Positions 1 through 6,650 of a stretch of 11,229 bases of DNA are shown here, piece by piece (within the stretch, counting starts at the first letter, position 1; the number at the start of each line of letters is the position of its first letter). The translations under genes were made by a program, and so were the position numbers. Origin of the DNA: a bacterium (GTDB taxonomy: Bacteria; Tectomicrobia; Entotheonellia; Entotheonellales; Entotheonellaceae); NCBI GenBank assembly GCA_027294925.1, contig JAPULM010000533.1, positions 1 to 11,229 of the forward strand, in the 5' to 3' direction. The notes under the pieces are model-generated. The model searched no databases, was not told where the DNA came from, and saw only the letters and a list, made by a program, of their open reading frames with translations.

Positions 1-195
1 AAAAAAATCATGTGTAATCACTTCATCGGTTTGCGCGCCAGGAGGGAATTTGAGAAGTCGTGTGCAATCGCCGGTTTCCTGGTCATAACTGAGGATTTTT
101 TGCACCACGCCCTCGGCGGTAGCGCCGGAGCCCGCCTCTACCGATTCCCACGCTAAATCGTTAGGGTCAAAAAACTCACGTTGTTGTTTTGGCAT
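1..195 (-). CDS. ChrR-like cupin domain protein, 5' part (runs off the left edge)
   Basis: Reading leftwards from ATG at 195-193, an open frame of 65 codons reaches the window edge without a stop, so only the N-terminus is present. It begins MPKQQREFFDPNDLAWESVE and continues through a basic/hydrophobic strand (RLLKFPPGA) into the start of a cupin barrel (residues about 48-65). This opening, with a W-E-x-V strand, a Y-D-x-E-T-G-x-x-T-R-L-L-x-F-P-P-G pattern and an acidic turn before the first metal-ligand motif, is typical of ChrR-like or cupin_7-type small metal-binding cupins. The metal ligands lie outside the window, so enzymatic activity cannot be judged. A strong GGAGG site lies about 8 nt before the ATG. 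The gene follows the oxidoreductase by 64 nt on the same strand and is probably its operon partner. Confidence 0.72.
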   Translation of the reverse strand, partial: MPKQQREFFDPNDLAWESVEAGSGATAEGVVQKILSYDQETGDCTRLLKFPPGAQTDEVITHDFF

Positions 196-259
196 AACCT
201 TGCCTCCTCATTTAAAAAAACATGAATCTGAGTGCCGCCGCCTGGTGAAAGAGGGGAGA

Positions 260-1252
260 TTAGCGGAAATACGGCTGAATAATCTTCTCCATCCATAACT
301 CGAGCTGCGCCATGTCCGGTGCCGCGGGCTGGATGGTGACATGCTCCAGGCCCTTACTTTCAAGAAATTTCAGGCGCTCAACGATGTCGTCGATACTGCC
401 CACTAGATAACACGCTTGCAAATGCTCCCATGGGCGATTGCTCCCCATGATCGTCAACATGGGTTGTTTTTGAATGTCAAGCGCCTTGTTGCGGTCATTG
501 GTGTCAACAATGTAGCCGGCTTGCACATGTGCCAGACCCAGGCTGCTGGGATCACGGCCGACCGAGCGCAGGTGCGCCTTAACGGTGTCGAAATCACGGG
601 CTACCCACTCGGTGTTGCCCGACGCCCGGCAAGTGAAGACATCCGCATGTTTGGCAATCCGTTGCAGAACCGTTTTCACCATGTAGGGTTGATCGGGTGA
701 CAGAGGGTCGGGAAGACGCGAGCCGCCGGCAACCCAAACGGTGAAGTACCTTTCTGGACGCGGTTCGATGGTGACGTTGTCGAATTGCCAGAACTGGCCC
801 TGGAAGGAGACATGGTCTTGGGTCAGGAGCAGTTGCAGGATGTCAAGGACCTCATCGGTACGCCGACCGCGCTCGCGTATGGAGATGCCCATGGAGGTAA
901 ATTCAGGCTCGTTCCAACCCGGGCCAACACCGAAAAAGAAACGGCCGCCGGACATATAATCCAGGCTAGCCAGCTCTTTCGCCAATAGCACCGGATGGCG
1001 GATGGGGAGCACCAAGATGTGCGTCCCCAATGCAATGGTCTCGGTCACCCCGGCGACACAGCTAAGCACCATCAGTGGATCGAGCCACGAACCGCCATAG
1101 AGCCCTGGCGCACTCAATAGATGATCCCAGACGGTTATCGAGTCAAACCCCAATACTTCGACTCGCCTCGCCATGTCCTTGGTTATGCGCCGCGTCATAT
1201 CATAGTCCAAACCGGGCCAGGTAAACGACGGAAGGGTTATACCAAACTTCAT
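260..1252 (-). CDS. LLM class flavin-dependent oxidoreductase (luciferase-like monooxygenase family)
   Basis: This is a 330-residue TIM-barrel flavoprotein of the bacterial luciferase-like superfamily. Members use FMN or F420 to oxidise or reduce small organic substrates in the cytoplasm. Family marks, in order, are the first strand MKFGITLP, GFDSITVWDHL (35-45), the LGTHILVLPIRHP strand (75-87), the AKELASLDYMSGGRFFFGVG region (91-110), GWNEPEF (112-118), the R-R-x-DE-x-L-x-I-L helix (130-139) and VWVAGGS (172-178). The frame stays open for 21 codons upstream of the chosen ATG, but GGAGGAG (1265-1259) sits 6 nt before ATG 1252 and the family starts with this strand, so the shorter form is preferred. 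The closely spaced cupin gene downstream suggests co-transcription. FMN versus F420 use and the substrate cannot be read from the sequence. Confidence 0.93.
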   Translation of the reverse strand: MKFGITLPSFTWPGLDYDMTRRITKDMARRVEVLGFDSITVWDHLLSAPGLYGGSWLDPLMVLSCVAGVTETIALGTHILVLPIRHPVLLAKELASLDYMSGGRFFFGVGPGWNEPEFTSMGISIRERGRRTDEVLDILQLLLTQDHVSFQGQFWQFDNVTIEPRPERYFTVWVAGGSRLPDPLSPDQPYMVKTVLQRIAKHADVFTCRASGNTEWVARDFDTVKAHLRSVGRDPSSLGLAHVQAGYIVDTNDRNKALDIQKQPMLTIMGSNRPWEHLQACYLVGSIDDIVERLKFLESKGLEHVTIQPAAPDMAQLELWMEKIIQPYFR

Positions 1253-1821
1253 GACTTTCTCCTCCAGCCCACTGAATACGAGCCGTGAATCCGATCTGGC
1301 CGATTCGCCATCCACCTGGCGTGCATCCGCTCATCTCATCGACCTCTTTTAACGGACGCACCGGGCTCTGTCAAGTACCCATCAGTGACCCTACAAGAAT
1401 TGGGGTCTACCATAGGATTTAGCAGGTGACGAGTAGCCCCCAAACGATAATCATGATGGTAGACCTCTAGCTTTTCTAGCTTTTCTAGCTTTTCTAGCTT
1501 TTCTATCTTTTCTGTATCATCCTGACATTCCCTTGCTCCCCGCCTCCAGCAGCGTTACAATGCTGCCAGGATAGCCCACCACCGGCGACCATGCAAACGC
1601 ACGAAGTGGTGCTGGGGGCTGTGTGAAGTCAACCGTATTGGCAAGAGGGAGAAGGGTATGACCATCCCGCCTATAGCGGCAACATGGGTCGAAGCGGCGC
1701 CAGCGCAGGCGCCCCAGATCCGGGAAGTGGCGGAGGAAAATTAGGCTGCCCGCCGTTTACCACAGAGGTTGGTAAAAGCGATGGCGGAGGAGTGCCCTAC
1801 TGCTTGCGCTAGGGTTGGTTA
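1253..1821. other. Non-coding gap upstream of the oxidoreductase gene
   Basis: No convincing gene lies here. It holds the 9-bp tandem repeat listed separately and a 28-codon ATG-initiated frame at 1658-1744 (+) with a purine-rich stretch before it. That frame is not recognisable, and nearby purine-rich or GGCGG-rich text may be debris of a lost element. The promoter of the oxidoreductase/cupin pair should lie in the left part of this gap on the minus strand, but no clear -35/-10 pair was seen. Confidence 0.6.
1467..1511. repeat. Tandem repeat, five copies of a 9-bp unit (CTAGCTTTT)
   Basis: Four perfect copies of CTAGCTTTT run from 1467 to 1502, followed by a fifth copy with one change (CTATCTTTT, 1503-1511). 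Each unit contains CTAG and AGCT plus a T4 tract. On the minus strand the unit reads AAAAGCTAG, giving A-tracts at 9-bp intervals, close to helical phasing. It lies about 215 bp upstream of the oxidoreductase start. The array is too short and too uniform to be coding. Slippage-prone microsatellite-like DNA or a bendable upstream element are both possible. Confidence 0.95.
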
Positions 1822-2172
1822 CTAAAATCGACATAGGACTTGCGTGAAAAATTCAATGGCTGGCGTAATTTCGTCGACAGCGTCCTGTTGTTCGATCGCT
1901 TCGGATGGTCGCTCGTAGGCACCTGAATACTCTAGAAACCACGCCTCGACACCTTGGCAACCACACAACCCCAACTCTTCTCCCGCTGCTATTAATCGTA
2001 GTAAGGAACGTTGGCAGCTCCTACACAGTGGCGGTCCCGCCGAACGCTCCTCGCAATAGTGGCAAAGATGACCAAGAAACGCCTCACGGGCGGCGTGCCA
2101 TGCTTCTCGCGAGGTATAGCGGTTACGTCGTGATCTGCCGTTGCGTGATTTTTCGTTATTAACAGACATCAT
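1822..2172 (-). CDS. Small hypothetical protein with CxxC-x9-CxxC putative zinc knuckle
   Basis: This is a 116-residue soluble protein that I do not recognise. After a basic N-terminus (about 1-20) it has a CHYC/CRSC pair, C37-x2-C40-x9-C50-x2-C53, of the kind that binds one zinc ion. A short helix, a C-G-C (70-72) and an acidic C-terminal half follow. The cysteine pattern resembles the zinc ribbon at the N-terminus of ComF-type proteins, but no phosphoribosyltransferase domain follows. The frame extends 17 codons upstream, but ATG 2172 has GAGGG with a 7-nt spacer and a second ATG follows directly, so this start is preferred. It lies 260 nt downstream of the selenoprotein gene on the same strand. 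Metal binding is inference from the cysteines alone. Confidence 0.55.
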   Translation of the reverse strand: MMSVNNEKSRNGRSRRNRYTSREAWHAAREAFLGHLCHYCEERSAGPPLCRSCQRSLLRLIAAGEELGLCGCQGVEAWFLEYSGAYERPSEAIEQQDAVDEITPAIEFFTQVLCRF

Positions 2173-2210
2173 GACAAGACCCTCTAAGGGTAACTTAATC
2201 AATGCAGCCA

Positions 2211-2220
2211 ATGATATCAT
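2211..2220. promoter_or_regulatory. Palindrome ATGATATCAT upstream of the CxxC protein gene
   Basis: A perfect 10-bp palindrome lies about 40 bp upstream of the CxxC protein start. Two further GATATC cores occur at 2237-2242 and 2267-2272, both in the longer direct repeat GATATCGGC. Three such sites in about 60 bp could be operator half-sites, but no regulator is identifiable. Confidence 0.2.
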
Positions 2221-2432
2221 CAATACTTGGCTTATCGATATCGGCGCAACTCCCTCTCTAGCGTCAGATATCGGCTCAAGCCTATGTCAGTTTTTGCCTG
2301 CCATCTTGAACGACTCAGCTTGCTACCGGGGCCAGCACCAGGGGGAGAGGCAAGCGCGATTGCTTGACACAATGAGGATGCATACACAGCACATGACCTC
2401 CGCCTGCATGACGCTACCCCGATGGGATATGG

Positions 2433-4079
2433 TCAAGGCCTGTACGGGTCGACGCCGACAGTTGCAGGGCTCGGACCGCTTGGCATGACCAGGGTCTTGG
2501 CCCTATCCGCACCGATGACGAAGATGTCGTAACGGTCTGCACTCTCAAGTACAGGAACGGTCATCTCGAGGCGCTCCTGCTCGGTATGGTTCTCCAGCCA
2601 CTTCCAGTTGGCGGCTACCCGAGGTTCTCCCTCTAGTGGCATATACTGAATCATCTTGCCCAGACTGGCGTTGGCGTTCAAGTGAAGAAACTCTTTGGCG
2701 CCCCTTTTGGTAAAACCCTGAGCCCCCACAGGTCCGGCAACGTCCGGCGGCATGAAGATAAGCCTCTCCGCCGTGTGACGGTCTCCAAGACTACGGGTTC
2801 CGAATGTACAGCCATAGGCAATGGTTTTCAGTAACCCTTCGGCTGTCGTGTTTCCTTGGTCTTGAACGTCTAGTTCCCCAGCGGTGATAAAGATACTGAT
2901 GGCACTTTCATCGCGTTTGAAGCCCTTGTCCATGTGGAACGGCTCCCAGGGACTCATCTCTTCGTTTTCGGCCAGGCAGTGGACGAACTTTCGTGTCGTC
3001 CCAATGGTATCCATGTCCATCTGGCCAGGATACCAGTAGCCGATGTTCCGCAAGCACAGAGAAAAGGCACGGCCAATGGTGATATTGACGCTGTTGTCGC
3101 GCCCCGGTCCCAAGCCAGACCTGGGGTTGAGACCAATCTCGTTGGCGATAGGCCCGTTCACCACCAGCATCGGCGCATGCGACGTGGTGGACATCAGGAG
3201 GGACTTGCCGCCGTGCGGGCCGAGCTGTGATAACGCCTTTACCGCCGCGATGATAACGGGCATGTGCTCGGGCTTGGCGCCGGCCATGGCCGCGTTAATG
3301 GCAATTTTCTCTACGGTGGCAAGGCCAAAGCCGGGAGGCATGTCACACACGAGATGGTCGGATGCAAGGCAAGTACCCTTCAGAAGCTCATCGACCGCCT
3401 CTCGCGTTGCAGGGTACAGGGGAAAGCTGTCGCCCCAGTCTCGACTAATAAAGTCCTCGTTCATGCGCAACACGGCATCATACCTATCGTGGTCCTCAAA
3501 GCGATACACGCCAGAAGGGTCGATGCTGCTGGTTCTGTTATCTGTATCGTCCTGAGCCGTCAGAATATGCACGAGGCCATCGATGGCGAGTTCGGTCTGC
3601 CTGATGCATTCCTCTTTTGCGAGGTTTCGGTAAATCCTGGGAACGATAACGAATTTCAGGTCCGGCATGCCAAAGGCGCGGGAACTGGCTATGGCGTCTT
3701 CCTCAAAACGGCCAGACACGATGGGTACAGCAGGCTTACCCATCTTTTCGATCTCAATCATGTCGTGGACCATCCACGACGCGCAGGTCCCTCAATCGGC
3801 AGTGGCGCCGATGACGACGTCACATTCCTCTCCGGCCTGCTTGACGATAGGCGGTGGGGCGGGATAGTGTCCACTGGTGTAGAAATTAATCCTGACGTTT
3901 TCAAACACCTCCTGGAGCATTTCACCTACGCGCTTGAGAGCAACATCCCCACCATGCGTACCACTCCAAAGAAGTCCCACCGTCTTGTTGTCTAAGCTGG
4001 AAGGCCTGGGATTAATGGACATTGCAGTCAATAGCCCTCTTTGCTGGGCAACCGGATTCAATACCTCCAACACAAGCAT
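2433..4079 (-). CDS. UGSC-family selenoprotein with in-frame UGA (Sec96) and long C-terminal domain
   Basis: Two open frames in the same phase, 4079-3795 and 3791-2433, are separated by one TGA at 3792-3794. Read through, they give a 548-residue protein with U96-G97-T98-C99-A-S-W-M-V-H-D. This matches the active-site region of the UGSC family, in which U (or C) begins a redox UxxC motif and an S-W-x-V-H-D-like segment follows. Residues 1-95 hold the family N-terminus: LEVLNPV, then KTVGLLWSGTHGG and a CDVVIGATAD strand leading to the motif. Residues from about 107 to 185 complete the UGSC domain. Residues from about 200 to 548 form a further domain, with PPGFGLATVEKIAINAAMAG and VNGPIANEIGLN, which I associate from memory with UGSC-linked hypothetical proteins. 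Start ATG 4079 has AGGAAGG 8 nt upstream, and the frame upstream of it is not family-like. No signal peptide is seen, so it is probably cytoplasmic. The family's reaction is unproven; a thiol/selenol redox role is inferred from UxxC. Confidence 0.88.
3762..3780 (-). promoter_or_regulatory. Candidate bacterial SECIS hairpin downstream of the Sec UGA
   Basis: In the minus-strand mRNA, a perfect 8-bp stem (GUCGUGGA / UCCACGAC) closes a UGG loop. The loop begins 19 nt after the UGA and carries a G at its second position. Bacterial SECIS elements lie inside the coding region just downstream of UGA, with an apical loop about 16-37 nt away and a G among the first loop bases. Both conditions hold here. 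The element would bind SelB and direct Sec insertion. SelB, SelA, SelC and SelD are not in the window. Confidence 0.75.
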
Positions 4080-4181
4080 CTTTATACCTTCCTTTTCTCT
4101 CGGTGCCGACCTCTTCTTTGCTGATGACAAGACGTTGCACGCGCCAGTGCGGCATCTCCGCACCCATCGCTATGCCTCGCA

Positions 4182-4756
4182 GTGCATCGCCCGTCTCCAA
4201 CCGCAGGGTACACGCTCAGCATGCTACGCCTCATCGACAGCCTAAGCAACATCAAAACAGCCCTCACCGGCCATATGCAGCTGGCCAGCATGGCGCCTCA
4301 GCTCCTGCGCAGTCTGACCGTCATCGGCTCGCGGCGTCGTTCATGGCCAAGCAGCAAGAACATCTCGATTGGGTGGATCTGGTGCGGGATCATGGGGTGC
4401 GAAGCTGGGCGGAAACCACCATGCGGGGCCGTTTGGGACGTAACGTGCCACAGGCCATGTTCGACTGCTGGATCGATCTGATGTCCTCGGCTAATCCCGC
4501 TGTCCTGCAGCGCTTATTCCAGCCTATTGCCACCTTTGATCTGACACCAAAATTAAGCACTATTCTCACCCCAACACTGATGATCACCAGAGCCGGCAGT
4601 GTTCTGGCCGATAGCGATACCGTGAAGCGTTGGGCCGAGGCCATCCCCAACTGCCGGTTGCATATCGTCCAGAGCACATCCTATCACGTGGCGGCGACAG
4701 ATGCGGGCGAGTGCGCCACGCTGAGCCTCGATTTTCTACGCCAGCTTGCTACCTAA
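4182..4756 (+). pseudogene. Degraded alpha/beta hydrolase with deletion and frameshift
   Basis: Two frames together give recognisable alpha/beta-hydrolase text. Frame 3 (about 4200-4335) contains GYTLSMLRLIDSLSNIKT, then TALTGHMQLASM and LLRSLTVIGS. These match the helix before the nucleophile, the nucleophile strand and the strand after it. The G-x-S-x-G elbow is missing: TGH runs directly into MQLAS, as if about five residues were deleted. Frame 2 then continues (about 4335-4756) with HLDWVDLVRDHGVRSWAETTM, TPTLMITRAGSVLADSD and SYHVAATD, which holds the catalytic-His region, and ends at TAA 4754-4756. The switch from frame 3 to frame 2 falls near 4330-4340. An N-terminal half is not recognisable in the space before the divergent selenoprotein start. 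The loss of the serine nucleophile and the frame change both argue for a dead gene. An uncorrected sequencing error could explain the frameshift but not the lost elbow. Confidence 0.72.
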
Positions 4757-5007
4757 CGGGGCTACATCGTCGAGCACCTCAGTGAGAGAGATTAGGCATC
4801 ATACGCGACCGCTCCTTGGGCCCCTATTCCACCCCATGCTGACTCGATCAATAGGTCTCGATGTCGCCCAAACCTAGTGCGTATGACGCGGCTGTATCAG
4901 CGTGAGCGCTAAAAGCTGCCTGAAATATCTTGCGCACCCTGCTCGATAGTGCTACAAATAACCGATCACACGTCCCCGTTTCACCCATACTCAGGAGGAA
5001 TCTTGCG

Positions 5008-5340
5008 ATGACCAAAGAGGAACTTGTAAGGCAGATACGCGTCGGCACGACGAAAGTCGCGCTCACGCAGGCAGCGGCCAATGAGATTGTCAACCTAGTC
5101 TTTAACACTGTGACGGCGGCGATTCATCAAGAGCAGAGCTTCCGCTTCCCGGGTTTTGGCACCTTTACCCTGAGGAGTCGAGCGGCCCGCAAAGGTCGCA
5201 ACCCTCAGACCGGGGAACCGCTCAGAATTAAAGCCAGCAAAACCGTGACCTTCCGGCCCGCCACGGCACTGAAGCGAGCGATCGCCCGTCCACGGCGGCG
5301 TCAAAGGGCGGCAGCCAGCTCAAGTCGGGGTAAAAAATAG
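5008..5340 (+). CDS. HU/IHF-family DNA-binding protein with basic C-terminal tail
   Basis: This is a nucleoid-associated protein of 110 residues. HU-family proteins bind and bend DNA as dimers. The core shows MTKEELVRQI, the ALTQAAANEIVNLVFNTVTAAI dimerisation helices (18-39), FPGFGTFTLRSRAARKGRNP (47-66), the QTGE turn and IKASKTVTFRPATALKRA at the end of the fold. Two things are unusual. The loop between the first two helices (RVGTTKVA) is about three residues longer than in typical HU. A tail of about 20 residues (92-110) rich in Arg, Ser and Ala, ending GKK, follows the normal end of the protein and probably adds non-specific DNA contacts. An upstream in-frame ATG exists at 4930, but AGGAGG lies 9 nt before ATG 5008 and the family starts here. 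A weak sigma-70-like pair (TTGCGC 4930-4935, TACAAA 4953-4958, 17-nt spacer) precedes it. Confidence 0.95.
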   Translation: MTKEELVRQIRVGTTKVALTQAAANEIVNLVFNTVTAAIHQEQSFRFPGFGTFTLRSRAARKGRNPQTGEPLRIKASKTVTFRPATALKRAIARPRRRQRAAASSSRGKK

Positions 5341-5357
5341 CGGCGCTCGTTGCGGCG

Positions 5358-5377
5358 GCTCTGGCACCTGCCAGAGC
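5358..5377. terminator. Perfect 9-bp inverted repeat between convergent genes
   Basis: GCTCTGGCA (5358-5366) and TGCCAGAGC (5369-5377) flank a CC centre. It lies 18 bp after the HU stop and about 100 bp beyond the end of the convergent protease gene, a position suited to transcription termination from both sides. No T-run follows on either strand, so intrinsic termination is unproven. A protein-binding palindrome or an RNA-stabilising hairpin is the alternative. Confidence 0.45.
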
Positions 5378-5474
5378 TCCCTGGTAATGGTATAAGTACG
5401 GCGTTAACAGAGAAAAGGCCGTCAGGACGTTTAAGGAGGTTCTGGAACAGGGGTGATGGAGCTGGACGTTACGG

Positions 5475-6650
5475 TTATGGTCGAGGCGTCAATTTTAATT
5501 CTTGCTTGTCCTGATCGATTTTAAAATCGAATTTTCCTAGAAAATCCATGCCAATAAGTCCATCAATGAGTCCCCCCCCTATTCCTAACGGTACGATCGC
5601 AATCGGTAGGTCCCAGACGACTTCCTGCCCTACCACCAGCGCTTCTATCTGATACAGGGGTGCATCGACCAAACCACCTGGCGTTGCCAGTCGCTGATGA
5701 CGTTCGATGGCGTCAACCACGATATCCAGTCTTTCTGCCGCCTCGGGCGTCAAAAGCGTCAACGAAGCCCCTGTATCGATCATGAGACGGAAGTCGACCT
5801 CATCGTAGCCGTTGATAATGGTGACGTCGACTGTATAATGCCGCCCCAATCTCTGTAAAGAGACACGTGATTCAAAACCAGCGACTTGCTCTAACTGACG
5901 CTCAATGTAGACCCTCAAACGCTCACGCTGTACTGCCTGCTTACCATTCGGATCCACCTCTTTGAGCCATGCGGCTGCGACCCCAAGATCGCCGATCTGG
6001 ATATAGCGCCGAGCAAGTTCCAAGTATAACGGCTCATGATGTGGCAGTGCCTGGACTAAACGTTCTAATAATGCTTCATCAACCGCATCAGACTCATTGT
6101 CGCGATGCTGACTGACATAGGCGCGAAGCATGCGATCAAATTCCCGTAGAAGCTGTGCTTGGCGTTCACTGCGGACTGTAATCGAGGCGCTTACCAGTGT
6201 CTCTAGCGCGGCGCCCGTGCTGCCTTTACGATGCTGTAAATGCGCCAACAGGATATATGCGTCAGCGTCCTGCGAGGCGACGGCGAGGTATTCCTGAAGC
6301 AAACGGATTGCTTTGTGTGTCGCCCCTAATCGTTCAAGCCTTTTCGTGTGAAAAAAGAAAAGTTCACTGGCCCAACCGACTGGTTTGAAACCCTTGTCGA
6401 ACACGAGTGTGCGAAACCATTCAATGGCCTCCTCATATTGTGCGGTCGATAAAAGTCGGTCAAGCGTCTGGTGATCATAGGGCTTGCCTGTTAAGGCTGA
6501 TTGCGTTGGCTTGTTGGCAGAATCATGGGCGGAATGAGCAGCGCTATCCGCAGCACGGGAAAATTCGCCAAGCCCTCGCAGATACCAACCCCCTGCGCCC
6601 CCAATCCCGACCAGTAATATAGCAAGTATAATCTGCACGAATGAACGCAA
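5475..6650 (-). CDS. Membrane-anchored TPR protein with C-terminal retropepsin-like aspartic protease domain
   Basis: This is a 391-residue protein. Residues 4-26 form an uncleaved signal anchor (FVQIILAILLVGIGGAGGWYL), so the rest should lie in the periplasm. A low-complexity Ala/Ser/His linker follows. Residues about 55-235 are helical TPR-like pairs, for example ATHKAIRLLQEYLAVASQDADAY and PLYLELARRYIQIGDLGVAAAWL segments. Residues about 260-391 are a clan AA domain: DFRLMIDTGASLTLLTPEAA carries the catalytic D292-T-G-A-S, and GLIDGLIGMDFLGKFDF (about 360-376) is the family's second conserved block, the G-(I/L)-L/I-G-M-(D/N)-F-L motif. Single-domain bacterial retropepsin-like proteases of this kind act as dimers. 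The start codon is TTG (6650-6648) with AGAGGGGG 7 nt upstream; no ATG gives the anchor. Substrates are unknown. TPR repeats suggest recruitment of a partner. Confidence 0.88.
   Translation of the reverse strand: MRSFVQIILAILLVGIGGAGGWYLRGLGEFSRAADSAAHSAHDSANKPTQSALTGKPYDHQTLDRLLSTAQYEEAIEWFRTLVFDKGFKPVGWASELFFFHTKRLERLGATHKAIRLLQEYLAVASQDADAYILLAHLQHRKGSTGAALETLVSASITVRSERQAQLLREFDRMLRAYVSQHRDNESDAVDEALLERLVQALPHHEPLYLELARRYIQIGDLGVAAAWLKEVDPNGKQAVQRERLRVYIERQLEQVAGFESRVSLQRLGRHYTVDVTIINGYDEVDFRLMIDTGASLTLLTPEAAERLDIVVDAIERHQRLATPGGLVDAPLYQIEALVVGQEVVWDLPIAIVPLGIGGGLIDGLIGMDFLGKFDFKIDQDKQELKLTPRP

Noticed and set aside
1658..1744. 28-codon plus-strand frame in the gap upstream of the oxidoreductase
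   Set aside because: A purine-rich stretch precedes it, but there is no recognisable product and the surrounding text looks like debris; not called as a gene.
2433..2435. The terminal TGA of the selenoprotein as a second Sec codon
   Set aside because: No clear hairpin follows at SECIS spacing, and the downstream frame does not look like family sequence.
2171..2488. Plus-strand frame of about 105 residues between the CxxC protein and the selenoprotein
   Set aside because: Overlaps the starts and ends of both minus-strand genes, has no recognisable domain and no clear ribosome site.
3792..3794. TGA as an ordinary stop, making 3795-4079 a gene fragment and 2433-3773 a separate gene
   Set aside because: Same frame on both sides, family active-site residues continue across it, the UGA sits at the known Sec position, and a SECIS-like hairpin follows.
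5455..5523. 22-codon plus-strand frame (MELDVTVMVEAS...) after an AGGAGG
   Set aside because: Very short, overlaps the end of the convergent protease gene; the AGGAGG spacing is too long.
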